Shown here one piece after another: positions 9,251 through 19,520 of a stretch of 64,000 bases of DNA. Source of the stretch: Pelagimonas varians (GTDB lineage Bacteria; Pseudomonadota; Alphaproteobacteria; Rhodobacterales; Rhodobacteraceae); the NCBI RefSeq assembly GCF_003208435.1, contig NZ_QKMF01000005.1, positions 1 to 64,000 on the forward strand, given 5' to 3'. Both the position numbers and the translations under genes were made by a program. Position 1 is the stretch's first letter, and each line of letters starts with the position of its first letter. Below the pieces are notes generated by a model. That model saw nothing but the letters and a program-made list of their open reading frames with translations, had not been told where the DNA came from and made no database searches.

Positions 9251-10179
9251 GACACCAGCGTTTTTGTCGCCTCATCCACGGCGATTTTCGCCATTTTCAG
9301 GATGGCGTCACGGGTTTTGGCAGCGGCAATGAACCGGCCGTTGTGGCAAAACGTTGCTCCCGTGACGCCACTGGCGGCCTCCAGTGCCTCATTCGTCAGA
9401 CCGGCCCAAGCAGCGGGTAGGTCCGCGCGCAGCTCAAACCCCTCATCAAATTTGCGAATACCGCCAATGGACCAATCATTTCCGCGCGGGTTTACGACAA
9501 ACAGCAAGTGATCTGCACCTGCTTTTACCACTGCGGAGCGGAACGGCATGCCCATGGGCAGTTCCAAAATCAGGCCATCGCCAGCGTCTGCGATGGCCTG
9601 TTCAACCTGTGCCTTGGCACGCAGTTTGGCAGCGGATTTGGCCACCTGCGCTTCGATAAAGGCGCGGGCGATGGTGAGGGCACCGTGAAAGGCCTGCATT
9701 TCCGCCTCGGTTCCAGTGTCGTCAAACACAGGTTTAAGCGTCTCAAGCAGAGTGGGCAGTGTCAAAGACGACAAGGGGCCCGCAACGCCGGGGCTGATGG
9801 CTCCGTTGTCCAGCAGATCTATAGGCAGGACAAATTTGGAATCCAAAGAGCGGTGGATGTGCTCAATGTGGTCTTCGGGCAGATCAAAGCTGCGCAGGTA
9901 GTCCAAACCGAAGTGTGCCCAAATCAATCCGAACGAACTGTAAGGTTGGCCATCTTCGCGCAACGGGGCATCACGTTGGTGGTGATCAAAAATCCGCAGA
10001 TCGGCATCGAATGTGCCGCCAACATCATAAATGATCCTATCCTCGGCCGGGGTAATCCAGTCCTTCGCACGGGACCGGATGATTTCAGCTTCAGGGTACA
10101 GGCGGGTCAGGATGACGCTCGAGCACAGCTCATCTGCGTGGAAGCCACCTGAATGCGTGACAAGATAGAGAGGTTTCAT
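9247..10179 (-). CDS. MYG1 family protein (DHH-type nuclease/phosphoesterase fold)
   Basis: From the chosen ATG the product is 310 residues and begins LYLVTHSGGFHADELCSS, the MYG1 signature, followed by DVGGTFDADLRIFDHHQRD with the DHH metal-site motif. Eukaryotic MYG1 is a 3'-5' RNA exonuclease; bacterial members (UPF0160) are little studied. The frame reaches back to 10251, and ATGs at 10206 and 10179 are both possible; the later one places the conserved THSGGFHADE near the N-terminus as in relatives, although its ribosome site is weak. It is translationally coupled to the downstream GST. Confidence 0.8.
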   Translation of the reverse strand: MKPLYLVTHSGGFHADELCSSVILTRLYPEAEIIRSRAKDWITPAEDRIIYDVGGTFDADLRIFDHHQRDAPLREDGQPYSSFGLIWAHFGLDYLRSFDLPEDHIEHIHRSLDSKFVLPIDLLDNGAISPGVAGPLSSLTLPTLLETLKPVFDDTGTEAEMQAFHGALTIARAFIEAQVAKSAAKLRAKAQVEQAIADAGDGLILELPMGMPFRSAVVKAGADHLLFVVNPRGNDWSIGGIRKFDEGFELRADLPAAWAGLTNEALEAASGVTGATFCHNGRFIAAAKTRDAILKMAKIAVDEATKTLVS

Positions 10180-10368
10180 AGCGGCACTTTGGTAAGGACT
10201 GGTCATGACCGTGTAAAACCGCTTGGCCGGTAACATACAAGTGCAGAGCATGTTTTCGAGCGGTTACGAGGCGTAGATTGGGCGGGTGAGGGGGCCCAAA
10301 GGCCTGAAAAGCGCTATTCGCCTGAAACAATTCAACGCATAGTCCGACCAAATCGACAAGGAGTGCGT

Positions 10369-11676
10369 ATGTCAGATCCCAGTGTTTGTCCCGAAAATGA
10401 GCCGTTTTCCCGAATAAAGGGATTGCGCAATATGGCTCCGATTGCCCGTTTGGATGCCGTGGCGCAGGCTGCCGGTCTGGATGGCCCGACAGTTGACGCT
10501 CTTGCCGGATCAGGTGCGCTGCCACTGGAAATTGCGGACGGGATGATCGAAAATGTGATCGGCAGGTTTGAACTGCCGCTTGGTGTTGCCACCAATTTTC
10601 AGGTGAACGGCCAAGATTATCTGGTGCCCATGGCGGTCGAAGAACCTTCTGTGGTTGCTGCGGCGTCCTATATGGCGAAACTCGCCCGCCAAGGCGGCGG
10701 GTTTTCTGCCAGTTGCACACTGCCTATCATGCGGGCCCAAGTTCAGGTCATCGGCTTGTCCGACCCCTTTGGGGCCCGCGCCCGTTTACTGGCCGCTGAA
10801 ACGCGCCTGATTGCAAAAGCCAATTCCAAGGATACCGTGCTGATCGGGCTGGGCGGGGGCTGTCAGGGGATCGAGGTTGAGGTGTTCCAAACCTCGCCCA
10901 TTGGTCCGATGGTCGTTTTACATTTGCTCGTGGATGTTCGCGACGCGATGGGGGCAAATACAGTCAACTCGATGGCGGAAATGCTGGCACCGGATGTCGA
11001 GGAGATCACTGGTGGCACCGTGCGTCTGCGCATCTTGTCCAATCTGGCGGACCGGCGGGTTGTCACGGCATCCGTACGCCTGCCGGCAGATGTTTTGACT
11101 ACGAACACGCTTAGTGGCGAAGAGGTCGCGCAGGGGATCGTCGAAGCCTGCGCGCTGGCGTTAATCGATCCGTACCGTGCGGCCACCCACAACAAAGGGA
11201 TCATGAACGGCATTGATCCGGTTGTATTGGCCACCGGCAACGATTGGCGCGCGATTGAAGCGGGGGCGCATGCATATGCCGCGCGGTCGGGGCGTTATTC
11301 GTCCCTTACGACTTGGGAAATCGATGGTGACGGGGCGCTGGTCGGGGTGCTGGAAATGCCCATGGCGCTGGGCATCGTGGGCGGTGCAACGCGAACGCAC
11401 CCAGCCGCACAAGCTGCATTGAAACTGATGAAGATCGGCTCGGCACAGGAACTGGCCCAAGTGACGGCCTGTGTTGGCTTGGCGCAAAACCTCGCAGCCT
11501 TGCGGGCGCTTTCCACCGAAGGTATCCAGCGCGGGCACATGGCGCTACATGCGCGCAATATCGCGATCACAGCAGGGGCAACGGGCGCTGACGTGGACCG
11601 TGTGGCCAAGGCCATTGTGTCGGCAGGCGATGTCAGCGTCGAAGCTGCCAAGCAGGCGTTGGAAATCCCAGATTAA
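10369..11676 (+). CDS. Hydroxymethylglutaryl-CoA reductase, degradative (class II)
   Basis: This 435-residue enzyme interconverts HMG-CoA and mevalonate. Class II features are visible: [19 protein letters not shown] near residue 60 (catalytic glutamate in ENVIG), DAMGANTVN near 195, [20 protein letters not shown] near 275 (catalytic lysine in HNKG, aspartate region in NDWRA) and [11 protein letters not shown] near the C-terminus with the catalytic histidine. AAGGAG five bases before the ATG at 10369 sets the start; an in-frame GTG lies two codons upstream. No other mevalonate gene is adjacent, so direction (mevalonate catabolism or synthesis) is open; homology to Pseudomonas-type MvaA favours degradation. 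Confidence 0.88.
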   Translation: MSDPSVCPENEPFSRIKGLRNMAPIARLDAVAQAAGLDGPTVDALAGSGALPLEIADGMIENVIGRFELPLGVATNFQVNGQDYLVPMAVEEPSVVAAASYMAKLARQGGGFSASCTLPIMRAQVQVIGLSDPFGARARLLAAETRLIAKANSKDTVLIGLGGGCQGIEVEVFQTSPIGPMVVLHLLVDVRDAMGANTVNSMAEMLAPDVEEITGGTVRLRILSNLADRRVVTASVRLPADVLTTNTLSGEEVAQGIVEACALALIDPYRAATHNKGIMNGIDPVVLATGNDWRAIEAGAHAYAARSGRYSSLTTWEIDGDGALVGVLEMPMALGIVGGATRTHPAAQAALKLMKIGSAQELAQVTACVGLAQNLAALRALSTEGIQRGHMALHARNIAITAGATGADVDRVAKAIVSAGDVSVEAAKQALEIPD

Positions 11677-11683
11677 ATGCGAG

Positions 11684-11707
11684 TGGGCCAGCTGCAACGC
11701 TGGCCCA
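11684..11707. terminator. Hairpin between HMG-CoA reductase and hslU
   Basis: A 9-bp perfect stem (TGGGCCAGC / GCTGGCCCA, 11684-11692 with 11699-11707) with a 6-base loop lies between the convergent stops. There is no T-tract on either side, so termination is plausible but not certain. Confidence 0.45.
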
Positions 11708-11723
11708 ATGCGTTACATCAGCA

Positions 11724-13031
11724 TTACAGAACGTAGCGGCTTAGGTCTGTGGATTGTGTCAGTGCACCCAAGTGCGTTTCGACAAATGCTTCGTCCACCG
11801 TGACCTCGGTGCCTGGTTTGTCCGGTGCCTCGAAACTCAACTCTTCGAAGACACGTTCCAGCACAGTATAAAGCCGCCGTGCGCCAATGTTCTCAACCGA
11901 CTGGTTCACATCCGCGGCGATTTTAGCCAGCGCTTTGATGCCGCCTTCGGTAAAGCTGACGGTGACCTGTTCGGTCGCCATCAACGCCGTGTATTGCAGC
12001 GTCAAGGCGTTGTCTGTTTCGGTCAGGATGCGCACAAAGTCTTCTTCCGTCAGTGCACGCAGGGTCACGCGGATCGGCAGACGTCCCTGAAGTTCGGGCA
12101 GCAGATCCGATGGCTTGGCGATATGGAATGCACCCGACGCAATGAACAAGATATGGTCGGTTTTGACGGCACCGTGCTTGGTGCTGACAGTTGTGCCTTC
12201 GATCAAGGGTAGTAGATCGCGCTGCACACCTTCGCGGGACACATCTCCGCCACGGGCTTCTTGGCGGGCGGCGACTTTGTCGATCTCGTCCAAGAATACG
12301 ATGCCGTTTTGTTCGACCTCTTCAAGCGCTTTAACCTTGATCTGCTCGTCGTCCAAAAGCTTGTCAGCTTCTTCGTTGATCAACAGCTCGTAGCTGGCCG
12401 CTACAGTCATACGCTTGCGTGTGGTGCGCCCGCCCATGGCTTTGCCGAACAGATCACCAAGGTTCATCATGCCCGCACCGCCGCCGGGCTGGCCGGGGAT
12501 GTCCATCATCGGAAAGGGTGACGTCGTGTCGGCCAATTCCAGATCAATCTCGGTATTGTCCAGCTCGCCGGCCTTCAGCTTGCGGCGGAACATTTCGCGG
12601 GTTGCGTCGCGGGCATCAGTGCCTGCGATGGCTTCGATTACGCGTTCTTCGGCGGCTTCGTGGGCGCGGGCTTTGACGTCTTCGCGCATGAATTCACGCA
12701 CTTGGATGATCGCAGCATCGACCAGATCACGGATGATTTGTTCCACATCGCGGCCGACATAGCCAACTTCGGTGAATTTGGTGGCTTCGACCTTGATAAA
12801 GGGGGCTTTGGCCAGTTTTGCCAGACGGCGGCTGATCTCGGTTTTACCGACGCCGGTGGGGCCGATCATCAAGATGTTCTTCGGGTATACCTCGTCGCGC
12901 AGATCATCGGACAGCTGCTTGCGGCGCCAACGGTTGCGCAGGGCAACGGCGACGGCGCGTTTTGCGTCAGCTTGGCCGATAATGAAACGGTCTAGTTCCG
13001 AGACGATTTCGCGGGGGGTCAAATCAGTCAT
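11724..13031 (-). CDS. hslU: ATP-dependent protease ATPase subunit HslU (ClpY)
   Basis: The 435-residue AAA+ unfoldase begins [20 protein letters not shown]. It has Walker [10 protein letters not shown] near residue 60, Walker [11 protein letters not shown] near 250 and the sensor-2 region [12 protein letters not shown] near 390; the C-terminus reads SRYVL, matching the family's hydrophobic tail that docks into HslV. The start at 13031 overlaps the preceding aldo/keto reductase stop as ATGA. HslUV is a cytoplasmic quality-control protease. The partner hslV is two genes upstream rather than adjacent. Confidence 0.97.
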   Translation of the reverse strand: MTDLTPREIVSELDRFIIGQADAKRAVAVALRNRWRRKQLSDDLRDEVYPKNILMIGPTGVGKTEISRRLAKLAKAPFIKVEATKFTEVGYVGRDVEQIIRDLVDAAIIQVREFMREDVKARAHEAAEERVIEAIAGTDARDATREMFRRKLKAGELDNTEIDLELADTTSPFPMMDIPGQPGGGAGMMNLGDLFGKAMGGRTTRKRMTVAASYELLINEEADKLLDDEQIKVKALEEVEQNGIVFLDEIDKVAARQEARGGDVSREGVQRDLLPLIEGTTVSTKHGAVKTDHILFIASGAFHIAKPSDLLPELQGRLPIRVTLRALTEEDFVRILTETDNALTLQYTALMATEQVTVSFTEGGIKALAKIAADVNQSVENIGARRLYTVLERVFEELSFEAPDKPGTEVTVDEAFVETHLGALTQSTDLSRYVL

Positions 13032-14062
13032 GACAGGGCTTTCGTGTAAATCTCGTCGGTCATCATGTCGTCGAACCATTCCGGATAACGACGGTTCGGG
13101 GCGGCGGCAGCATCAATCGCGGCGATCTCTGCCGCGCTTAGGGTGATGTTTGCTGCCTCTAGTGATGCTTCAAGCTGGCTGAGTTTGCTGGCCCCAACAA
13201 TCACAGTGTGGGAGCGGCGTTTGTGCAAGATCCAAGCCAAGGCAACTTGCGCGGGCGTTGCATCATGCGTTTGGGCGCTGCTGGTCAGGGCTGCGATTGT
13301 CGCTTCTGCCTGATCGCGCGAGATTTGCAAAAAATCCCCTTCGGCCAGACGTCCATCTGAGGAGTCCAGTTTGTTCAGATCGTATTTACCGGTCAGCAAC
13401 CCGCCTGCCAGCGGGGACCAAGCCATCAGGCCAAGACCCATTTCGCCCGCCATACGCAGCACATCGGTTTCGATGTCGCGCGCCACAGCATTGTACAGAT
13501 ATTGGCCGGTGATAAATGGATCGAACCCGTTGGCACCCTGCGTCTGAACCGCTTGGGCAACTTTCCACGCAGGCCAGTTTGACACGCCGATGTGGCGCAC
13601 TTTGCCGCTGTCGATCACACGTTGCAGGGTGCCCAGTGTTTCCTCAAGCGGGGTGGTGAAATCGGTTTTATGTAGGACCAGAAGGTCGATCCAGTCGGTA
13701 TCCAGCCGCTTGAGGCAGCCCTCAACTGAAGACAGAATATGCCCGCGCGACAGGCCAGCGTCGGTCAGCCGGTCGCTTTGGCGAAAGCCGATTTTTGTGC
13801 AGATCACCGCGTCATGGCGCTTGCCCTTGAGGGTTTTGCCAAGAATGTCTTCGGCTTCGCCACTGGAATACCCATCGGCGGTGTCGAAAAAATTCACACC
13901 GCGATCCAAAGCCACATCGACCATGCGCTGCGCATCATCCATGCCGGTTTTCGCGACGCCGGGAATCCAGTCAGAGCCATGGGTAAACGTCATCGTACCC
14001 AACGCCAAACGCGATACGACAAGGCCAGAGTTGCCTAGGCGGGTGAACGTCATATCGCTCAC
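13028..14062 (-). CDS. Aldo/keto reductase
   Basis: This 344-residue TIM-barrel oxidoreductase keeps the AKR tetrad: aspartate and tyrosine in [14 protein letters not shown], lysine in ICTKIG and histidine in LVLHKTDF. The C-terminal phosphate-binding text is [13 protein letters not shown]. It is inserted between hslV and hslU with 4-base overlaps on both sides (GTGA with hslV, ATGA with hslU), so all three should be translated from one mRNA. The GTG at 14062 is the coupled start; an ATG three codons on (14053) is the alternative. Substrate is unknown. Confidence 0.9.
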   Translation of the reverse strand: MSDMTFTRLGNSGLVVSRLALGTMTFTHGSDWIPGVAKTGMDDAQRMVDVALDRGVNFFDTADGYSSGEAEDILGKTLKGKRHDAVICTKIGFRQSDRLTDAGLSRGHILSSVEGCLKRLDTDWIDLLVLHKTDFTTPLEETLGTLQRVIDSGKVRHIGVSNWPAWKVAQAVQTQGANGFDPFITGQYLYNAVARDIETDVLRMAGEMGLGLMAWSPLAGGLLTGKYDLNKLDSSDGRLAEGDFLQISRDQAEATIAALTSSAQTHDATPAQVALAWILHKRRSHTVIVGASKLSQLEASLEAANITLSAAEIAAIDAAAAPNRRYPEWFDDMMTDEIYTKALS

Positions 14063-14616
14063 GCCTTGATGCTTTCGACGGTAAGCTTGCCGTTGGTGTA
14101 GACGCAGATGTCGGCGGCGATTGCCATGGCTGCACGGGCGACGTCTTCGGCTGATTTGTCGGTGTCCATCATGGCGCGCGCGGCGGCGAGGGCAAAGTTT
14201 CCGCCCGAGCCGATGGCGGCAACATCATGTTCGGGTTCCAGAACATCGCCAGCCCCCGTAATCACAAGCAGGTGTGCGCCGTCGGTGACGATCAGCATCG
14301 CTTCCAGCTTTTGCAGATATTTGTCGGTGCGCCAGTCCTTGGCCAACTCGACGCTTGCACGCTGCAACTGGCCCGGTGTCGCCTCAAGCTTGGCTTCGAG
14401 CCGCTCAAGCAGGGTGAATGCGTCGGCGGTAGATCCGGCAAAGCCACAAACCACGTCGTACCCACCCGGAGACAGGCGGCGAACCTTGCGGGCCGTGCCT
14501 TTGATCACCGTCTGGCCAAGGCTCACTTGCCCGTCGCCTGCGATCACGACCTGCCCGTCTTTGCGAACGCCAACAATTGTCGTGCCGTGCCATCCGGGAA
14601 ATGCGCTGTCTGCCAT
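14059..14616 (-). CDS. hslV: ATP-dependent protease proteolytic subunit HslV (ClpQ)
   Basis: The 185-residue peptidase subunit starts [11 protein letters not shown] and is expected to be processed so that the first threonine of [10 protein letters not shown] becomes the N-terminal nucleophile. The threonine-protease core [20 protein letters not shown] follows. GAAAGGA upstream of the ATG at 14616 supports this start over an in-frame codon 9 residues earlier. It is the first gene of an hslV-aldo/keto reductase-hslU operon. Confidence 0.97.
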   Translation of the reverse strand: MADSAFPGWHGTTIVGVRKDGQVVIAGDGQVSLGQTVIKGTARKVRRLSPGGYDVVCGFAGSTADAFTLLERLEAKLEATPGQLQRASVELAKDWRTDKYLQKLEAMLIVTDGAHLLVITGAGDVLEPEHDVAAIGSGGNFALAAARAMMDTDKSAEDVARAAMAIAADICVYTNGKLTVESIKA

Positions 14617-14710
14617 TGTGTTTTCCTTTCGTCTCACGCCCATATGGGGATCATAAAGTTCCCCGGCAAGGCGGCCTATTTGGGGATAGCGGAACGCGCG
14701 GGGAAATGGA

Positions 14711-15673
14711 ATGGATCAGCTGAGTACACAAGCGATGAAGCTGTGGCCGGAATTGGCGGCACAGATTGGCATTGCGCCCGAGGATGTGCAGGTCGCCCCG
14801 CTGGCGCGTAGGCTAGATGCACGCGTTGATATGGTGGCGCTGCGTCTTGACCGGCAGATTGGGCCAGCTTTGGTTTTGAAATTGCAGGCCAAGCCTCTGG
14901 ACCCAGAGGGGTTTTCTAATGCGATGCAGGGGCACATGTACGCTTTTGACGCCTTTCCTGACGGTGTCCCGGAACTGCTGGCGGTCGATTTCGAAACCCA
15001 AGCCTGCGTAATGGAATTTGCCGAAGGGCAGCCGTTGGCGGTTGTGTTGGACGGGGCAACGCTCGAACAGCAGGCAGACGCGATGAAGCGGGCAGGGGCG
15101 TGGCTGGGGCAGTACCACCGCGCGACCTGTGTTGAAACGCGGGTTTTTCAGCCGAAATATACGCTTGGCTATCTGCAAGATGTCATCCAGGAGGTGCGCA
15201 ACGGAACCCGCAGGATTGTGGACACTGAACGGTTTCTGGTCTGCGCGGACGCATTATGCGGGCGGCAACACCTGTTTGAAGGCCGCAGCACCAAGGCTGC
15301 GCAAACCCACGGTGATCTGCATATGCGCAATCTGTTGATGGGGCCTCAGGTCAAAGCGGTGGATTTTTCTGCCCAACGTGTCGTACCGGTTGGCCATGAT
15401 ATCGGCCGGCTTCTGTCTGACTATGCGATTTTGCGCGCGCCGCATGCTGATATCCCTCCCGGGGAAGTGCTGCCAATTCCCGTTCGGGATGCGTTTTTTG
15501 ACAGCTATGGCTTGGTCGGCCCCGAAGACCCATCCGTGCAGCTTTTGATCCGGCACCGTGTTTTGGCAGAATGGTGGGGTTTGCCGGCTGATCAGCAAGA
15601 CCGGAGTTTCGCGCAGCAGCGGCGTTGGTTGGGCATCGAATCCCTAACGGCCCGCGTGTTTCCGGGGCGTTAA
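14711..15673 (+). CDS. Aminoglycoside phosphotransferase (APH) family kinase-like protein
   Basis: This 320-residue protein has the APH/choline-kinase fold: the catalytic loop [12 protein letters not shown] near residue 200 carries the base and metal asparagine, followed by KAVDFSAQ in place of the DFG-type metal site. The N-lobe is short, with a possible ATP-binding lysine in LVLKLQAK. It is distinct from the AmgK homologue elsewhere in the window. The gene diverges from hslV across 94 bases and has only a weak ribosome site. Small-molecule substrate is unknown and nothing suggests antibiotic resistance. Confidence 0.7.
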   Translation: MDQLSTQAMKLWPELAAQIGIAPEDVQVAPLARRLDARVDMVALRLDRQIGPALVLKLQAKPLDPEGFSNAMQGHMYAFDAFPDGVPELLAVDFETQACVMEFAEGQPLAVVLDGATLEQQADAMKRAGAWLGQYHRATCVETRVFQPKYTLGYLQDVIQEVRNGTRRIVDTERFLVCADALCGRQHLFEGRSTKAAQTHGDLHMRNLLMGPQVKAVDFSAQRVVPVGHDIGRLLSDYAILRAPHADIPPGEVLPIPVRDAFFDSYGLVGPEDPSVQLLIRHRVLAEWWGLPADQQDRSFAQQRRWLGIESLTARVFPGR

Positions 15674-15690
15674 GCTGGCCCTTGAAACTA

Positions 15691-15720
15691 AAAAGGCCCC
15701 GCCGAATGGCGAGGCCTGAA
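15691..15720 (-). terminator. Intrinsic terminator for trxA
   Basis: A 9-position stem with one mismatch (15695-15703 with 15708-15716) and a GAAT loop is followed on the minus strand by TTTTT (15694-15690). It lies between the convergent phosphotransferase-like gene and trxA, and the T-tract orientation assigns it mainly to trxA. Confidence 0.75.
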
Positions 15721-15736
15721 AATCTTGTCCGACAGC

Positions 15737-16057
15737 TTAGATGCTTTCGTTGATCCAGCTTTGCAAAGCAGCTTTTGGTGCCGCGCCGTTTTTGTTGGCG
15801 ATTGGTGCGCCGTCTTTGAAGATGAACAGCGCCGGAATACCGCGCACGCCCATGGCGGCAGCGGAGTTCGGATTGCTGTCGACGTCTACTTTGACGATTT
15901 TGACCTTGCCTTCATATTCGGCGGACAGCTCTTCGAGAGCGGGGCCGATCTGTTTGCATGGACCACACCATTCGGCCCAAAAGTCCACCACAACGGGGAC
16001 ATCGGAATTCTTGACTTCGGCTTCAAAGGTGGCGTCGGTGACAGCGACGGTAGCCAT
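15737..16057 (-). CDS. trxA: Thioredoxin
   Basis: This 106-residue thioredoxin has the canonical WCGPCK redox site near residue 32, the DFWAEWC strand before it and the cis-proline GIPALFIF near residue 75. It reduces protein disulfides in the cytoplasm. AAGGAGAG precedes the ATG. It is the last gene of the long minus-strand run addB-addA-trxA, about 80 bases after addA, and is followed by its own terminator. Confidence 0.97.
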   Translation of the reverse strand: MATVAVTDATFEAEVKNSDVPVVVDFWAEWCGPCKQIGPALEELSAEYEGKVKIVKVDVDSNPNSAAAMGVRGIPALFIFKDGAPIANKNGAAPKAALQSWINESI

Positions 16058-16136
16058 GGTACTCTCCTTGAGTTGAGGCAGCGCAAATGTTTGCGGCCTG
16101 ACAGGTTGTGGAACCTAGAAAGCGTTGCGGCGCGCG

Positions 16137-19100
16137 TCAAGATGCCGTGGTGCGACCAAGCGCTTGTGTCACGAGATCGTGCGGCAACGGCATGTAGTGG
16201 CAATTGGCTGTCCAAAGCAGGCCTAGCTCTACCTCGTGGTTTGGAAATATTTGAGCAAGTGCAGCAGCATAAGCCCCCATTTGACGCAACAAACCTTCGG
16301 GCGTTTGGGCGGCGTTTTGAGGTACGGTGCGGTTGGATTTGAAATCCACGGCGATAATTTTTTTATCCGAGATGAGCAGGCGATCAATCACGCCGTGGAT
16401 TCGGCCGATGTCGGGAATCTCGGCCGTAACAGGCACTTCGGCCAAACTCCGGCTGTCAAAGAATTGGGAAAGCGCGGGGGTAGACAAGACGGACAAGGCC
16501 TCCGCCAGAATCTGGGAAAGCATTGGCAAAAGACCGGAGTTTTCTGCAGCTTTGCGGTGCTGTTCCAGCAGTTCGGTTCCCGCATCGGGGCGTTCCAACG
16601 GCGGGAGCGGGGCCAGATGTTCAAGCAAGCTGTGGAGCAGTGTGCCGCGCGCTTTCGCGACTTCTACTGTGTCGCCATCTGCACCGGCCAGCGCTTTGGC
16701 CCCGCCCAAATCAGATGGGGATCGGGTTTCAATTGCTGGTAGCGGTGTTGGTGCGGGTTTCGTGAACAGTTCTGGCAGGACCGTTTCAGCCAAAACGGGC
16801 TTGGACGTCCGTGTCATTTCTAAACCTGACCAATCCGGATCACCAATCTGAAGACCGGCACCGCTGCCATAAGGGCCAAAATCATAATCAACCTCTGTGG
16901 GGCCAGAGGCAACCATGCCGCGCTGAACCTGTTTGTACCAGACGTCTTCGCCATTCCCCAAATCGCCAGAGGCTGCAACAACCAGCCATTTTTCGGCGCG
17001 GGTTAGTCCAACATAAAGCAGGCGATCCCGTTCCTGCCGTTCTTTTTCCTGACGCGCTTCGACCGCGTCACGGTGACGTTCGGGTTGCAAATCGCCGGTC
17101 TGTTTCCACATTGTTCCATCCGCGTCCCCCAAAATCGCATCGCGCAAATCACGGCGAGGGGCGGCGCAATCGGGCAGAATAACAATCGGTGCCTCAAGCC
17201 CTTTCGACCCATGCACCGTCATCACCCTCAGCGTTTCACCAGCGCTGTCAGGTGCGCGTTTGATTTCCAGATTGTCCGCCTGCGCCCATTGCAAAAAACC
17301 GGTCAGCGATGGCACATCGGATTGCTCATAACTCAGCGCTTGGCCAAGGAGGGCGTTCACACCGTCCTCGGCCTCGGGGCCAAGGCGCCCGATCAACAGG
17401 CGGCGGCCAAGGTGACGTGTCAGGATGCGGTCGATCAAATCATAGGGTCGCAAGAAATCAGTCTGGCCGCGCAGGTCGTCCAAAATTGCCATGGCTTCGG
17501 GGAATTCATCGCGGCGATCCCGCAGGCTTTCCCACAGATATTTGCCACCGCGACGATGGGCGAGATCAAAGAGCTGTTGCTCGGAAAACCCGAACAGCGG
17601 GGATCGTAGGGCTGTCGCCAAAGAAAGGTCGTCTTCGGGGGTTGATAGATAGGTCAGCAAGGCGATGATATCGCGCACCGCCAGTTCGGACATCACCTTG
17701 AGCCGGTCAGAGCCCGCAATTGGCAGCCCTTCTTGTTTGCAGGCGCGAATGATTTCTTTGAACAACCGGGATCGCCCGCGCACAAGGATCAGGAAATCTC
17801 CGGCGTGCACTGGGCGCGCCTCGTAGTCACCTGAAAACCCCTTTTCGACGGGCAGGGGTGTTTCGGCCTCAATAGTGGTGCGAATGAAATAGGCGATCCG
17901 TTTGGCCAAAATCACCGTGTGATGGGTTGATCCGATGCGGTCCAACGGTTCAAACCACGCGCCATCACTGTCTTCTTTGATCTTGTCGATCAGCGGCCAC
18001 AGATCAACGCGCCCCGGCATCCGGTCCTTGAACGCGATGTGCTTTTGATCGTCGGTAAAGCCAGAGGCAATCGCCCCGTCAAAGGTATTGTCCGCCAGTC
18101 TCAGAATGGCCTCGGCCGACCGGAAGCTGTGTTCCAGCGTCATAGGAACAAGCGGGGCATCGGTGGTTTTGAGCCGTTCGTCGAACTCGGCCCGCATACG
18201 GTCGAATTCGCTGGGGTCAGCACCTTGGAAGGAATAGATCGACTGTTTTTTATCGCCCACAACAAAGATTGTTCGCCGCACATCCGCCCGCGCACCTTCA
18301 CCGCTGGTGAATTCCTGCGCCAACCGTTCGATCACCTGCCATTGCACAGGGCTGGTGTCTTGCGCCTCGTCGACCAAAATATGGTCAATTCCGCCGTCCA
18401 ATCGGTACAAGACCCAAGCTGCAACGCGTGGATCCGATAGCAAATCACGGGTTCGGCTGATCAGATCGTCAAAGTCGAGCCAGCCGCGCAGGGTTTTTTC
18501 ATGCTCGTATTTTGGCAAGAAATCCTGCGCAAATCTGTGCAAAGCAATATCGCGCTGGGCGGAGGCCAAGGCACGTTCGGCTTCGATTGAATCTGCAACA
18601 CGGGCGATCAACTGGTCAAACTCTTCGCAAAGCTCGGGTGCATTGACGCGCACAGCCTTGGCTGGAAAGTTTTTACGGATCGTGCCCTTTTGGGTGAGGC
18701 AGGCCTGTTTGAGCAGCGTCAAACCCGGCCCGTCTGCCACCGTGACCATTTTTAGAATAACAGCGGCCTTTTTGTCATTCACCCCTGAGGTTTCCAGATG
18801 GGCAGCAATCTGCGGCAAAAAGGACATTTCACTGCCAAGAAACACCTGTGCGCGCAAAGATTGCGCGGTGACATCCGCCGCCAAACCATAGGAAGCAAAG
18901 ATATCACCGGGGGTCAGGGCAATGGCAAAACCATCGCGGCGACGGCAGACTTCGGACAATAGCTTTTCGGTGTCATCCCCCGAAATAAACGGAGCGATGG
19001 CCTGAACCAGATGGGCTTTTGGCCCTTCTGACATGCGATCCAGAATTTCAGCCCGAAGCATTTGCGCTGATCGGTCTTCCATTTCCTTGAACTGGGGGCT

Positions 19101-19520
19101 GACCTGCGCCTCGAGCGGAAACCGCCGCAGGATAGACGAGCAAAAGGAATGAATGGTTTGAATGCGCAGCCCGCCGGGGGTTTCGATGGCACGAGCGAAT
19201 AGCGTGCGGGCCCCTTGCAGGAAGGGTTCGGACAAGTCAGTCTCGACCCCGAGGGTTGCCAATTCGCGGCGTAAATCCACATCTTCCAACATCGCCCAGC
19301 CGCCCAAGCGTTTGAACAGGCGATTTTGCATCTCGGTTGCTGCGGCCTTGGTGTAGGTCAGGCACAAGATGTGTTCGGGCAGCACCCCGTCCAACAACAA
19401 TCGCGCCACGCGGTCGGTTAGAACGCGGGTCTTGCCTGATCCGGCATTGGCAGCCAACCACGTTGAATTGCCGGGGCGGGCGGCATCTACCTGCCGCTGG
19501 GTGGCGAGGTCGCGGATCAT
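16137..19520 (-). CDS. addA: Double-strand break repair helicase-nuclease AddA
   Basis: This 1,127-residue UvrD-like superfamily 1 helicase with a C-terminal RecB-type nuclease shows Walker A AANAGSGKTRVL near residue 25, the helicase motif HILVDEAQDTSPVQW near 375, motif III VVGDKKQSIYSFQGADP, and the late motif VMTVHGSKGLEAPIV. The nuclease site is HGVIDRLLI...IAVDFKSN at the C-terminus. With AddB it resects double-strand breaks for RecA loading. The start at 19520 overlaps addB's stop by ATGA; the frame extends 13 codons further up but without support. Confidence 0.95.
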   Translation of the reverse strand: MIRDLATQRQVDAARPGNSTWLAANAGSGKTRVLTDRVARLLLDGVLPEHILCLTYTKAAATEMQNRLFKRLGGWAMLEDVDLRRELATLGVETDLSEPFLQGARTLFARAIETPGGLRIQTIHSFCSSILRRFPLEAQVSPQFKEMEDRSAQMLRAEILDRMSEGPKAHLVQAIAPFISGDDTEKLLSEVCRRRDGFAIALTPGDIFASYGLAADVTAQSLRAQVFLGSEMSFLPQIAAHLETSGVNDKKAAVILKMVTVADGPGLTLLKQACLTQKGTIRKNFPAKAVRVNAPELCEEFDQLIARVADSIEAERALASAQRDIALHRFAQDFLPKYEHEKTLRGWLDFDDLISRTRDLLSDPRVAAWVLYRLDGGIDHILVDEAQDTSPVQWQVIERLAQEFTSGEGARADVRRTIFVVGDKKQSIYSFQGADPSEFDRMRAEFDERLKTTDAPLVPMTLEHSFRSAEAILRLADNTFDGAIASGFTDDQKHIAFKDRMPGRVDLWPLIDKIKEDSDGAWFEPLDRIGSTHHTVILAKRIAYFIRTTIEAETPLPVEKGFSGDYEARPVHAGDFLILVRGRSRLFKEIIRACKQEGLPIAGSDRLKVMSELAVRDIIALLTYLSTPEDDLSLATALRSPLFGFSEQQLFDLAHRRGGKYLWESLRDRRDEFPEAMAILDDLRGQTDFLRPYDLIDRILTRHLGRRLLIGRLGPEAEDGVNALLGQALSYEQSDVPSLTGFLQWAQADNLEIKRAPDSAGETLRVMTVHGSKGLEAPIVILPDCAAPRRDLRDAILGDADGTMWKQTGDLQPERHRDAVEARQEKERQERDRLLYVGLTRAEKWLVVAASGDLGNGEDVWYKQVQRGMVASGPTEVDYDFGPYGSGAGLQIGDPDWSGLEMTRTSKPVLAETVLPELFTKPAPTPLPAIETRSPSDLGGAKALAGADGDTVEVAKARGTLLHSLLEHLAPLPPLERPDAGTELLEQHRKAAENSGLLPMLSQILAEALSVLSTPALSQFFDSRSLAEVPVTAEIPDIGRIHGVIDRLLISDKKIIAVDFKSNRTVPQNAAQTPEGLLRQMGAYAAALAQIFPNHEVELGLLWTANCHYMPLPHDLVTQALGRTTAS

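Noticed and set aside
14711-15673. Antibiotic-resistance aminoglycoside phosphotransferase
   Set aside because: Only the fold-level catalytic loop matches; such proteins are mostly small-molecule kinases of unknown substrate in environmental bacteria, and no resistance-gene context or mobile element is present.
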